A stretch of DNA of 64,000 bases. Origin: Seonamhaeicola algicola. Lineage in GTDB: Bacteria > Bacteroidota > Bacteroidia > Flavobacteriales > Flavobacteriaceae. Positions 55,042 to 63,771 of the stretch are shown piece after piece. The notes beneath the pieces are model-generated. The model did not search any database, was not told the DNA's origin, and saw only the letters and a program-made list of their open reading frames with translations. The stretch lies in the NCBI RefSeq assembly GCF_007997385.1, contig NZ_VOSC01000033.1, positions 62,775 through 126,774 on the forward strand, in the 5' to 3' direction. A program made the position numbers and the translations under genes. Position 1 is the first letter of the stretch, and every line of letters begins with the position of its first letter.

Positions 55042-55582
55042 GCGTGTTTGTTTTTGAAAAACGGTTTACCCAAAACACCCATAGCAAAAACACCATACCA
55101 TAAATAATAGCCGGAAATATTACGGTGTGTAACACATGCTCATATTCAGGATAATGATACAAACCTATGCTTAACAACACAATTCTTAACAAATTAACTA
55201 TATAAATTAAAACGCTACCAGCTAATAAAAACACTAGCGTTGTTTTTAATTTTCCTGAAAACGCAATAACAAAACTAACAAACAAAATTATAACACTTAT
55301 AGCATTGCAACCTTCTATAATACGTGCTAAATACCTACCATTTAAAATAACTTTAATTGATAGCTCATTGGGGTGTGGTAACATTTGCACATTATAACCT
55401 AAAGTAGCTAATAATTGCTCGGTTTGTTTTGCTACTAAATGTGTAATGTAGTCTGGGTAATAATTTAAAGTTTCTGAAACGCTTAAATACCAATTATATA
55501 AAAATGAAAACCCTACATATACCATTAAAAACGTAAGGATGAATATAATAACCGACTTGTATTTTAACAAAAGTGTTTTCAC
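55034..55582 (-). CDS. xrtF: Exosortase family protein XrtF
   Basis: The 182-residue membrane protein carries the exosortase catalytic triad: C92 in IIEGCNAIS, R133 in VNLLRIVLL and H152 in VLHTVIFP, each at a predicted membrane edge. The start is a GTG at 55582, as no ATG occurs before residue 20. Exosortases cut and transfer proteins bearing a C-terminal sorting tail. No target with such a tail is seen in this window. It is divergent from the GAF gene. Confidence 0.93.
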   Translation of the reverse strand: MKTLLLKYKSVIIFILTFLMVYVGFSFLYNWYLSVSETLNYYPDYITHLVAKQTEQLLATLGYNVQMLPHPNELSIKVILNGRYLARIIEGCNAISVIILFVSFVIAFSGKLKTTLVFLLAGSVLIYIVNLLRIVLLSIGLYHYPEYEHVLHTVIFPAIIYGMVFLLWVFWVNRFSKTNTHV

Positions 55583-55625
55583 AAAAAATTACGAATACTA
55601 AATACCGAAATTACGCCTTTTTAAA

Positions 55626-55633
55626 TACTTTTG
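55626..55633 (+). promoter_or_regulatory. Candidate -7 element of the GAF gene
   Basis: TACTTTTG matches TAnnTTTG and lies 17 bp before the chosen start codon. A -33 TTTG is not clear. Confidence 0.5.
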
Positions 55634-55650
55634 CCAAAACTTTTTTATTT

Positions 55651-56106
55651 ATGATTTTTGAAACTTTAAAACCACAAGTAGACGCTATAATTTCTAACAC
55701 TGAAAAAACAACAGACCAACGTTTATTAAACATTTGCGAATTACTTGAAAAACACATAACATATTACAATTGGGTTGGTTTTTATTTTGCAAAAGCCGAT
55801 AAAAAAGAACTGCATTTGGGCCCATACGTAGGTGCACCAACAGACCATACAGTAATTCCGTTTGGCAAAGGCATTTGCGGGCAAGTAGCTGTTAGCAATC
55901 AAAACTTTGTAGTGCCCGATGTAATGGCGCAAGATAATTATATAGCATGTAGTATAACCGTAAAAGCAGAAATAGTAGTACCTATTTTTGTTAACGGTGA
56001 AAATATAGGGCAAATAGACATAGACTCTAACACTGCCGACCCTTTTACAGAAGCAGATGAACGCTTTTTAGAATATGTTTGCCAAAAAGTAGCTACGCTT
56101 TTTTAA
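55651..56106 (+). CDS. GAF-domain protein resembling free methionine-(R)-sulfoxide reductase
   Basis: The product is about 151 residues from the ATG at 55651. A GTG-started extension to 55573 would overlap xrtF and is unlikely. It is a single GAF domain with YNWVGFYFAKADKKELHLGPYVGAPTDHTVIPFGKGICGQVAV, then NYIACSITVKAEIVVPIFVNGENIGQIDIDS. The Cys in KGICG and the Cys in YIACS match the reactive Cys residues of fRMsr (YebR-type) enzymes, which reduce free methionine sulfoxide; the third Cys of E. coli YebR is not obvious. A TACTTTTG box lies just upstream. Confidence 0.82.
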   Translation: MIFETLKPQVDAIISNTEKTTDQRLLNICELLEKHITYYNWVGFYFAKADKKELHLGPYVGAPTDHTVIPFGKGICGQVAVSNQNFVVPDVMAQDNYIACSITVKAEIVVPIFVNGENIGQIDIDSNTADPFTEADERFLEYVCQKVATLF

Positions 56107-56210
56107 AAAACAACAGCTAAACCTTATTAAAAAGTCAATTTATTAAAATTTTAAATTTCAGTAATTAATACGTTACAACTGTTAACAACTTGTTGTTTTA
56201 GTTAAGAAAT

Positions 56211-56232
56211 AAGCCTATTTTAAATTAGGCTT
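56211..56232. terminator. Weak hairpin between the GAF gene and purH
   Basis: AAGCCTA and TAGGCTT pair around eight bases. The T tail is poor and the purH -33 box follows within 4 bp, so it may be a weak terminator of the GAF gene. Confidence 0.45.
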
Positions 56233-56235
56233 TAG

Positions 56236-56265
56236 TTTGTTATTTAATGATTTTGAGTACTTTTG
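56236..56265 (+). promoter_or_regulatory. Promoter of purH
   Basis: TTTG (56236-56239), 18 bp, TACTTTTG (56258-56265): both boxes and the spacing match the Bacteroidota consensus. The ATG is 57 bp downstream. Confidence 0.75.
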
Positions 56266-56322
56266 CAATTTATTACAAAAACTAACTAAAAACACTCAAT
56301 TTTTTTAAACAACACAACACAA

Positions 56323-57855
56323 ATGAGCAACGAAAAAACAATCAAGTCTGCCTTAATTTCTGTATTTAGTAAAGACGGTTTAGAGCCAATTGTAAAAAAA
56401 TTAAACGAGCAAGGTGTAACCATTTACTCTACAGGTGGTACTGAAAAATTTATTAATGACTTAGGAATAAATGTTGTTCCTGTTGAAGATGTAACATCGT
56501 ACCCATCAATACTTGGCGGACGTGTAAAAACACTACACCCAAAGGTTTTTGGCGGTATTTTAAACAGACAAAACAACGACTCTGATGTTGCTGAATTAGC
56601 TGAATATGATATTCCGCAAATTGATGTTGTAATTGTAGATTTATACCCTTTTGAAAAAACTGTAGCCTCGGGTGCTAGCAACCAAGATATTATTGAAAAA
56701 ATTGATATAGGTGGTATTTCTTTAATTAGAGCTGCCGCAAAAAATTATGCAGATGTAATTTGTGTATCTTCGGTTGATGATTATGCTGAATTTTTAGAAT
56801 TAATTACTGAGAAAAACGGCACACTAACCGAAGCAAACAGAAAACGTTTTGCAGCCAAAGCTTTTAACGTGTCTTCGCACTATGATTCTGCTATTTTCAA
56901 TTACTTTAACCAAGACCATGAAATAGCTGCTTTAAAAGTAAGCGAAACTAAAGGTAAAGTATTACGCTACGGCGAAAACCCACACCAAAAAGGCTTTTTC
57001 TTTGGCAATTTTGATGAGCTTTTCACAAAACTACACGGTAAAGAATTAAGCTACAATAACCTTTTAGATGTCGATGCTGCCGTAAACTTAATGTTAGAAT
57101 TTAAAAATGACGCTCCTACATTTGCTATTTTAAAGCACAATAATGCCTGTGGTTTAGCACAACGCAACACCATAAAACAAGCCTACGTTGATGCTTTAGC
57201 CGGCGATCCTGTTTCAGCATTTGGTGGTGTTTTAATTAGCAATACTGAAATTGATTTAGCTACTGCCGAAGAAATTCATAAATTATTTTGCGAGGTTGTT
57301 ATTGCCCCTTCATTTAACGCTGAAGCTTTAGAATTATTAAAAGGAAAGAAAAACAGAATTTTACTTGAAATTCATGACATAGACATGCCAAAAATGAATG
57401 TAAGAAGCTGTTTAAATGGCGTTTTATTACAAGATAGAAATAACATAACTGATACGGCCGAAGATTTAAAAAACGTAACAAACCTTGCGCCTACAGATGC
57501 TCAGATTGAAGATTTATTATTTGCTTCAAAAATTTGTAAGCACACAAAATCTAATACCATAGTACTTGTTAAAGGTAAACAGTTATGCGCTAGTGGCACT
57601 GGGCAAACAAGTCGTGTTGATGCATTACAACAAGCCATTCATAAAGCCAACTCTTTTGAGTTTGACTTAAATGGTGCTGCTATGGCTAGTGATGCGTTTT
57701 TTCCGTTTCCTGATTGTGTAGAAATTGCTAAAAATGCTGGTATTACATCGGTTATTCAACCTGGTGGATCTATTAAAGACCAATTGAGTATTGATTATTG
57801 TAATGATAATGATGTTGCTATGGTTATGACGGGTACACGCCATTTTAAACACTAA
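56323..57855 (+). CDS. purH: Bifunctional AICAR formyltransferase / IMP cyclohydrolase PurH
   Basis: The 510-residue enzyme has the N-terminal IMP cyclohydrolase domain (about 1-195; STGGTEKFINDLGI, GGRVKTLHPKVFGGIL, IDVVIVDLYPFEKTV, IDIGGISLIRAAAKNY). The C-terminal AICAR transformylase domain (about 200-510) has LRYGENPHQKGFFFG, FAILKHNNACGLAQ with the catalytic Lys-His, QTSRVDALQQAI and SDAFFPFPDCVEIA. It performs the last two steps of IMP synthesis in the cytoplasm. Full length and ordinary. It has its own promoter. Confidence 0.98.
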   Translation: MSNEKTIKSALISVFSKDGLEPIVKKLNEQGVTIYSTGGTEKFINDLGINVVPVEDVTSYPSILGGRVKTLHPKVFGGILNRQNNDSDVAELAEYDIPQIDVVIVDLYPFEKTVASGASNQDIIEKIDIGGISLIRAAAKNYADVICVSSVDDYAEFLELITEKNGTLTEANRKRFAAKAFNVSSHYDSAIFNYFNQDHEIAALKVSETKGKVLRYGENPHQKGFFFGNFDELFTKLHGKELSYNNLLDVDAAVNLMLEFKNDAPTFAILKHNNACGLAQRNTIKQAYVDALAGDPVSAFGGVLISNTEIDLATAEEIHKLFCEVVIAPSFNAEALELLKGKKNRILLEIHDIDMPKMNVRSCLNGVLLQDRNNITDTAEDLKNVTNLAPTDAQIEDLLFASKICKHTKSNTIVLVKGKQLCASGTGQTSRVDALQQAIHKANSFEFDLNGAAMASDAFFPFPDCVEIAKNAGITSVIQPGGSIKDQLSIDYCNDNDVAMVMTGTRHFKH

Positions 57856-57878
57856 GCACAAACCACTGCAAATACACC

Positions 57879-58029
57879 GCGTTAGGGATTGCAACGGCAT
57901 CCTTTTTAAAACCTTTGCATTGTGTTACTTTTTTACATGTTAAAGTTTGCTTTTGTATGTAAAAAGCACTTAACAATAAGGTGTTTTAAAAAGATATAGT
58001 GAAAAGCCCGACCTTTAGGTAACGCCCAA
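57879..58029 (-). repeat. REP-like intergenic repeat, copy 2
   Basis: Read on the minus strand this 151-bp unit has the same order as 31698-31850: GGGCGTTACC, a CCT/AGG hairpin, CTATATCTTTTTAAAAC, a variable middle, GTTTTAAAAAGGATGCCG, and TAACGC. Only the middle about 75 bp differ. It lies in the 335-bp gap between purH and mreB, which otherwise holds the hairpin at 58081-58110. Confidence 0.82.
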
Positions 58030-58080
58030 TTTATACACACAATAAAACCTGAAAACAGATTATATACGTATAACAATCAT

Positions 58081-58110
58081 GTGCCTAAAAATATTATTAT
58101 TTTTAGGCAC
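58081..58110. terminator. Perfect hairpin upstream of mreB
   Basis: GTGCCTAAAAATA pairs fully with TATTTTTAGGCAC around a four-base loop. The T tail after it is short, so it could be a terminator of purH or a 5' regulatory hairpin of mreB. The stem is AT-rich. Confidence 0.65.
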
Positions 58111-58190
58111 TTAACTAATGCAATCTTTTATCAACTTTTAGTACATTTACAAGATTTCATATACTAACTCAATAAAACTACAGAAAATAC

Positions 58191-59219
58191 ATGGGATTTT
58201 TTGATTTCTTAACCGAAGAAATTGCTATAGACTTAGGTACCGCAAATACGCTTATTATTCACAATGACAAGGTTGTTGTTGATGCACCATCTATTGTTGC
58301 AAGAGATAGGGTTAATAACAAAATAATAGCGGTTGGGCAAGAGGCTAATTTAATGCAAGGTAAAACCCATGAAAACATTAAAACTATAAGACCGTTGAAA
58401 GATGGTGTTATTGCAGATTTTGATGCTTCGGAACAAATGATTAGTATGTTTATTAAAAACATACCGGCTTTAAAAAAGAAGTTTTTTACCCCAGCGCTTA
58501 GAATGGTTATTTGTATTCCTTCGGGCATTACAGAAGTGGAAATGCGCGCGGTTAAAGAAAGTGCTGAACGCGTTAATGGTAAAGAGGTATACTTAATACA
58601 CGAGCCTATGGCCGCTGCTATTGGTATTGGTGTTGATATTATGCAACCTAAAGGTAATATGGTGGTTGATATAGGTGGTGGTACTACCGAAATTGCGGTT
58701 ATTGCTTTGGGCGGTATTGTGTGTGATAAGTCTGTTAAAATTGCAGGTGATGTATTTACCAATGATATTGTTTACTACATGCGTACACAACACAACCTTT
58801 ATGTTGGTGAGCGTACTGCTGAAAAAATTAAAATTCAAATTGGTGCTGCTACCGAAGATTTAGAATTGCCTCCTGAAGATATGAGCGTTCAAGGACGTGA
58901 TTTATTAACTGGTAAACCTAAACAGGTATCAATTTCATATAGAGAAATTGCTAAGGCTTTAGATAAATCTATTTTAAGAATTGAAGATGCCGTTATGGAA
59001 ACACTTGGGCAAACACCGCCTGAGTTGGCTGCAGATATTTATAATACTGGTATTTATTTAGCCGGTGGTGGCTCTATGCTACGCGGGTTAGATAAACGCT
59101 TATCACAAAAAACAGATTTACCTGTTTATATTGCTGAAGACCCTTTACGTGCTGTAGTTAGAGGTACTGGTATTACACTAAAAAACTTACCTAAATACAA
59201 AAGTGTATTGATAAAATAG
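58191..59219 (+). CDS. mreB: Rod-shape-determining actin-like protein MreB
   Basis: The 342-residue protein has the actin-fold nucleotide motifs in order: phosphate 1 IAIDLGTANTLI (about 11-22), connect 1 and phosphate 2 (MVVDIGGGTTEIAVIAL, about 158-174), and the adenosine motif GIYLAGGGSMLRGLDKRL (about 285-302). MreB filaments guide side-wall peptidoglycan synthesis together with MreC, MreD, PBP2 and RodA, all encoded next in the same direction. Confidence 0.97.
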   Translation: MGFFDFLTEEIAIDLGTANTLIIHNDKVVVDAPSIVARDRVNNKIIAVGQEANLMQGKTHENIKTIRPLKDGVIADFDASEQMISMFIKNIPALKKKFFTPALRMVICIPSGITEVEMRAVKESAERVNGKEVYLIHEPMAAAIGIGVDIMQPKGNMVVDIGGGTTEIAVIALGGIVCDKSVKIAGDVFTNDIVYYMRTQHNLYVGERTAEKIKIQIGAATEDLELPPEDMSVQGRDLLTGKPKQVSISYREIAKALDKSILRIEDAVMETLGQTPPELAADIYNTGIYLAGGGSMLRGLDKRLSQKTDLPVYIAEDPLRAVVRGTGITLKNLPKYKSVLIK

Positions 59220-59224
59220 GAGGT
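59218..59224 (+). promoter_or_regulatory. Strong Shine-Dalgarno before mreC
   Basis: AGGAGGT overlaps the mreB stop and lies 6 bp before the mreC ATG. Such a full anti-SD match is unusual in Bacteroidota, where most genes use A-rich leaders. Confidence 0.8.
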
Positions 59225-59230
59225 TAACAC

Positions 59231-60043
59231 ATGCAACAAATTATAAATTTTATAATACGGAACAAAAACTTTCTGTTGTTCTTGTTGCTATTTTTGTTAG
59301 CTTTGGTGTTTACAATTCAATCACACTCTTACCATAAAAGTAAGTTTGTAAATTCTGCTAATTTTGTTAGCGGAGGCGTTTATAATTCAGTTAATAACAT
59401 TAGCGAATATTTACATTTAAAATCGCAAAACCAACTGTTAACCGAAGAAAATAACCGCCTTAGAAATTTGCTTTTTAATAGTAATGTAAATGCAGATTCT
59501 ACCTTTATTGATACCACAAAGTTTGGCTTAGCTTATAAGTTTTATTCTGCTAGTATTATAAAAAATAGTTACACTACAAAAGATAATATTTTACTTATTA
59601 ATAAAGGTGAAAAAGATAGTATTAAACAAGATTACGGTGTTATAAGCTCAAAGGGCGTTATTGGTATAATTGACAAAACCAGTAATAGGTTTGCAACAGT
59701 TATTTCTATTTTAAACACTACAAACAAAATAAGTGCTCAGTTAAAAAAATCTAACCACTTTGGTACATTAACTTGGAACGGGCAAAACCCTGCAACTGTT
59801 CAATTAATTGATATTCCTGTAAACGCAAAAGTAACAGTTGGTGATACTATAATTACATCGGGGCGTTCATCAATATTTCCAAAAAACATAGGCATTGGAG
59901 TTGTAAAAGATTTTGAAAAAGATGTTGCCGAAAACTTTTATGAAATAAATATTAGCTTGTTTAATGACATGACCAACCTTGAGCATGTTTATATTATTGA
60001 AAACGTACACAAACAAGAAATTAATAACCTGTTAGATGAATAG
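59231..60043 (+). CDS. mreC: Rod-shape-determining protein MreC
   Basis: The 270-residue protein has one N-terminal membrane helix (LLFLLLFLLALVFTIQ, about 14-30), a short coiled coil (LHLKSQNQLLTEENNRLRNLLF, about 61-82), and periplasmic beta domains (IKNSYTTKDNILLINKGEKDSIKQDYGVISSKGVIG; TVGDTIITSGRSSIFPKNIGIG). This is MreC, the periplasmic scaffold of the elongasome. It follows mreB by 11 bp and overlaps mreD by 8 bp. Confidence 0.95.
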   Translation: MQQIINFIIRNKNFLLFLLLFLLALVFTIQSHSYHKSKFVNSANFVSGGVYNSVNNISEYLHLKSQNQLLTEENNRLRNLLFNSNVNADSTFIDTTKFGLAYKFYSASIIKNSYTTKDNILLINKGEKDSIKQDYGVISSKGVIGIIDKTSNRFATVISILNTTNKISAQLKKSNHFGTLTWNGQNPATVQLIDIPVNAKVTVGDTIITSGRSSIFPKNIGIGVVKDFEKDVAENFYEINISLFNDMTNLEHVYIIENVHKQEINNLLDE

Positions 60044-60542
60044 CTCTTTAATACTAAATATAAGCAGGTTTATTATGTTGGTGCTAGCCCAAGTAATTAT
60101 TTTTAACAATGTAAATTTTTACGGCTACATAAACCCGTACATTTATATATTATTTATAGCATTTTTTCCTGTAAGAGATAATAGATTAACACTTATTTTT
60201 GTAAGTTTTTTAATAGGCTTAACTATTGATATGTTTTTAGATTCTGGTGGAATGCATGCAGCAGCCAGTGTGTTTATAGCCTACATGAGGCCCTTGCTTT
60301 TAAGGTGGTCATTTGGCACACTCTATGAGCACCAAACCATACGGTTTACCACTATAGATTTTGGTCCAAAAATTAGTTATTTAATACTTTTAACATTTGC
60401 ACACCACTTAGTTTTATTTACTTTAGAATTTTTTAGCATATCTAAAACAATTTTAATACTTCAAAAAACGTTATTCTGTGGTATATTTACTGTAATTTTA
60501 AGTATAATTTTATCTATCATTTTTAGTAGAAAAACTAAATGA
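60036..60542 (+). CDS. mreD: Rod-shape-determining protein MreD
   Basis: The 168-residue protein has about five membrane segments and fits MreD by size, polarity of ends and position. YINPYIYILFIAFFPVRDNRLTLIFVSFLIGLTIDMFLDSGGMHAAASVFIAYMRPLLLR is the conserved central part (about 31-90). MreD is a small integral part of the elongasome. It overlaps mreC by 8 bp and the PBP2 gene by 4 bp (ATGA). Confidence 0.92.
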   Translation: MNSSLILNISRFIMLVLAQVIIFNNVNFYGYINPYIYILFIAFFPVRDNRLTLIFVSFLIGLTIDMFLDSGGMHAAASVFIAYMRPLLLRWSFGTLYEHQTIRFTTIDFGPKISYLILLTFAHHLVLFTLEFFSISKTILILQKTLFCGIFTVILSIILSIIFSRKTK

Positions 60543-62476
60543 GGCAATTTTTACTCTTTGGATCTGTAATTCTTGTTGGGTTAGTATTTATTTCAAGGCT
60601 GTTTTATTTACAAATTTATTCCTTTAATGGTCAAGATTTGTATAGTGACAACGCCATTAGAAAAGTATACGATTACCCCAAGAGAGGCTTTGTATATGAT
60701 AGAAACGGTGAACTTCTAGTTTCAAACCAACCCTCTTATGACGTTATGGTTATACCCAGAGAGGTAAAACCATTAGATACTACAGAATTTTGCAAACTTT
60801 TAAAAATTGATAAAGAACGCTTTTTAAAAACATTTGAAAAAGCAAGAAACTATTCTCCACGTTTGCCATCGGTATTTTTATCGCATTTATCAAAAGAAGA
60901 CTATGCCGTTTTACAAGAAAAAATGCGCAAGTTTGAAGGTTTTTATATTCAGAAACGTTTTTTACGCCACTACCAACGTTCTATAGGTGCTAACGTTTTA
61001 GGTGATATTGGCGAAGTTAACCAACGTATTATAGAACAACAACCCTACTACAAAATGGGCGACCTTATTGGTAAACAAGGTGTTGAAGCTTCATACGAAG
61101 AAATTTTAAGAGGCGTAAAAGGCATCAAGTTTATTCAAAAAGACCGGTTTAACCGTAACATAGGCCCGTATAAAGATGGTAAGTTTGATACACTACCAAA
61201 ACAAGGTAAAGACATACACATTACCATTGATGCTAAACTGCAAGAGTACGGAGAACTTCTTATGCAAAACAAACGCGGTGGTGTTATTGCTATTGAACCT
61301 GCATCGGGTGAAATTTTGGCCATGGTTGCAGCACCAACCTACAACCCCAACATGCTAGTTGGCAGAAAACGCTCAAAAAATTTCACAAAACTATATAACG
61401 ACTCTATAGCAAAACCTCTATTTAATAGAAGTTTACAAGGTGTATATGAACCTGGTTCGCCATTCAAACTCATGAATGCTTTAATTGGCCTACAAGAAGG
61501 GGTTATAACACCTCATGACAAAGTAACTTGTTATGCAGGTTATAGGTACGGTAACAGGTTTATGAAATGCCACTGCTATAGCGGAAGAAGGAACGATTTA
61601 ATTTCTGGTATACAAGAATCTTGCAACGCCTATTTTGCAACAACCTATAGGAAAATTTTAGATAAAAACAATAACGCTTCTGAAGGTATAGACAGATGGA
61701 GCAACCATGCTAAAAGCTTTGGTTTAGGTAATTTTTTAAATAACGATTTGTATGTTGGGCAAAAAGGACGTATTCCAGATAGAGACTATTACAAATACAT
61801 ATATCCTAAAACATTTTATTCAACATATACCATTTCAAATGCCATTGGCCAAGGCGAAGTTGCCACTACGCCCATACAACTAGCAAATATGGCAGCAGCC
61901 ATTGCTAACCGCGGTTATTATTACACACCACATATTATAAAATCTATTAAAGGTGAAGATGTACCAAACCGTTTTACTGAGCGAAAATATACCACCATTG
62001 ATAAACAACATTTTGAACCTGTTATTGAAGGTATGTTGCAAGTTTACAAAAACGGTACAGCTAAATCATTACAAATAAAAGATATTGATATTTGTGGTAA
62101 AACTGGTACTGTTGAAAATTTTGCAATAATTGACAGTACAAAAACACAGTTAACAGACCACTCAATTTTTGTGGCATTTGCGCCTAAAGACAATCCTAAA
62201 ATTGCCATAGCTGTATTTGTTGAAAACGGTTATTGGGGAAGCAGGTTTGCTGGTAAAGTAGCCAGTTTAATGATTGAAAAACACATTAAAGGCTATACCA
62301 CAAGAAAAGATTTAGAAGAATGGCTTTTAAAACACACCTTGAAAAATGAATATGCAAAACCATACTCTGGAGAGCCTTTTAAAATTAATGGTCAAACATC
62401 ATTTCAATTAGTTGATGATAATGAGTACAAACGCTTAAAACAACATTTAAACCATATAGAAAGTAACACCCAATAA
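60539..62476 (+). CDS. mrdA: Penicillin-binding protein 2 (elongasome transpeptidase)
   Basis: The 645-residue class B PBP has an N-terminal membrane anchor (about 3-27), a dimerisation/pedestal domain (about 40-210; YPKRGFVYDRNGELLVSNQPSYDV) and the transpeptidase domain with S307-x-x-K310 (PGSPFKL), SCN (QESCNAYF) and KTG (CGKTGTVENF). It cross-links side-wall peptidoglycan with RodA, whose gene overlaps its stop by one base. A full-length beta-lactam target. Confidence 0.96.
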   Translation: MRQFLLFGSVILVGLVFISRLFYLQIYSFNGQDLYSDNAIRKVYDYPKRGFVYDRNGELLVSNQPSYDVMVIPREVKPLDTTEFCKLLKIDKERFLKTFEKARNYSPRLPSVFLSHLSKEDYAVLQEKMRKFEGFYIQKRFLRHYQRSIGANVLGDIGEVNQRIIEQQPYYKMGDLIGKQGVEASYEEILRGVKGIKFIQKDRFNRNIGPYKDGKFDTLPKQGKDIHITIDAKLQEYGELLMQNKRGGVIAIEPASGEILAMVAAPTYNPNMLVGRKRSKNFTKLYNDSIAKPLFNRSLQGVYEPGSPFKLMNALIGLQEGVITPHDKVTCYAGYRYGNRFMKCHCYSGRRNDLISGIQESCNAYFATTYRKILDKNNNASEGIDRWSNHAKSFGLGNFLNNDLYVGQKGRIPDRDYYKYIYPKTFYSTYTISNAIGQGEVATTPIQLANMAAAIANRGYYYTPHIIKSIKGEDVPNRFTERKYTTIDKQHFEPVIEGMLQVYKNGTAKSLQIKDIDICGKTGTVENFAIIDSTKTQLTDHSIFVAFAPKDNPKIAIAVFVENGYWGSRFAGKVASLMIEKHIKGYTTRKDLEEWLLKHTLKNEYAKPYSGEPFKINGQTSFQLVDDNEYKRLKQHLNHIESNTQ

Positions 62477-63753
62477 TGGTAAGAGACACTAACAGGCATT
62501 TTAAATTTGATTGGATAACTATTATTCTGTTTTTATTACTAGTTGGTTTTGGTTGGTTAAACATTTTTTCAGCCTCACATATTGGCGAAACCATAAACTA
62601 TTTTGATTTTACACAACCTTTTGGCAAACAACTGGCTTTTATATTTTTAACCTTTATTTTAATTATTTTACTACTAGCTATTGATGCTAAATTTTATGAA
62701 CGCTTTTCTAGTGTTATTTATATTTTTTCAATGATATCATTACTAGGTTTATTCCTGTTTGGTAAAAATGTAAATGGAGCCACATCATGGTATGGTATTG
62801 GTGGCATGACACTACAACCCAGTGAATTTGCAAAAGCCGCCACAGCCTTAGCTGTTGCCAAATACATTAGCGATTTAAATACTGATATTAAAAGGTTTAA
62901 AGACCAACTTAGAACATTTGCTATTATTATTACACCTGCTATTTTGGTGTTGCTTCAAAATGACACAGGTAGTACTATAGTTTACGGTGCATTCTTTTTT
63001 GTTTTATATCGTGAAGGTTTACCTAAATTTTATTTAGCTATTGGCCTTTCGGTTATTATTTTGGCAATTTTAGCTTTAAAATTTGGCGCCGTGGCAACTA
63101 TAGTAATTGCTACTATTTTAATTTTAATCTATTACTTTTTTAACAAAAAAACCTTCAACTTAATACAAACATTATTCATATTACTTTTAGCATCTGGTTT
63201 AAGTTTGGGTATTAATTTTTTCTACAAAAGTATATTAAAACCACATCAGCAAGACAGAATAAGCTTATGGCTTAGATTAGAAAAAGATCCTGCCAAGTTA
63301 GAAGCTATGAAAAAAACATTTGCATACAACTTAAACGAATCTGAAAAAGCCATACGCTCTGGCGGATTTAAAGGTAAAGGTTTTCTTGAAGGCACCAGAA
63401 CTACAGGAAAATTTGTACCTGAACAGCATACCGATTATATTTTTAGTACCGTTGGTGAAGAATGGGGGTTTTTAGGCACATCATTTGTAGTTATTGTTTT
63501 TGTATTACTACTACTTAGAATATTACACCTAGCCGAATTACAAAAATCTCAATTTAGCCGCGTTTACGGTTATAGCGTAGCATCTATTATTTTCATTCAC
63601 TTTTTTATAAATGTTGGCATGGTTATGGGCTTAATACCTACCATTGGTATTCCACTACCCATGTTTAGTTATGGTGGCTCTGGGCTATGGGCCTTCACAA
63701 TTCTAATTTTTATATTTATAAAACTAGATTCTAACAGAATTAATGAGTGGTAG
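62476..63753 (+). CDS. rodA: Rod-shape-determining protein RodA (SEDS glycosyltransferase)
   Basis: The 425-residue protein has about ten membrane segments and the SEDS motifs: ATSWYGIGGMTLQPSEFAKAATALAVAKY (about 96-124), DRISLWLRLEKDP and a large periplasmic loop (about 260-330) ending EQHTDYIFSTVGEEWGF, then IPTIGIPLPMFSYGGSGLW near the end. RodA polymerises lipid II into glycan strands for cell elongation together with PBP2. Confidence 0.96.
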   Translation: MVRDTNRHFKFDWITIILFLLLVGFGWLNIFSASHIGETINYFDFTQPFGKQLAFIFLTFILIILLLAIDAKFYERFSSVIYIFSMISLLGLFLFGKNVNGATSWYGIGGMTLQPSEFAKAATALAVAKYISDLNTDIKRFKDQLRTFAIIITPAILVLLQNDTGSTIVYGAFFFVLYREGLPKFYLAIGLSVIILAILALKFGAVATIVIATILILIYYFFNKKTFNLIQTLFILLLASGLSLGINFFYKSILKPHQQDRISLWLRLEKDPAKLEAMKKTFAYNLNESEKAIRSGGFKGKGFLEGTRTTGKFVPEQHTDYIFSTVGEEWGFLGTSFVVIVFVLLLLRILHLAELQKSQFSRVYGYSVASIIFIHFFINVGMVMGLIPTIGIPLPMFSYGGSGLWAFTILIFIFIKLDSNRINEW

Positions 63754-63771
63754 CCAAAAACACATTTTAAA

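Noticed and set aside
55573-55650. GTG-started extension of the GAF protein
   Set aside because: It would overlap the xrtF start, and the candidate promoter box at 55626 lies inside it.
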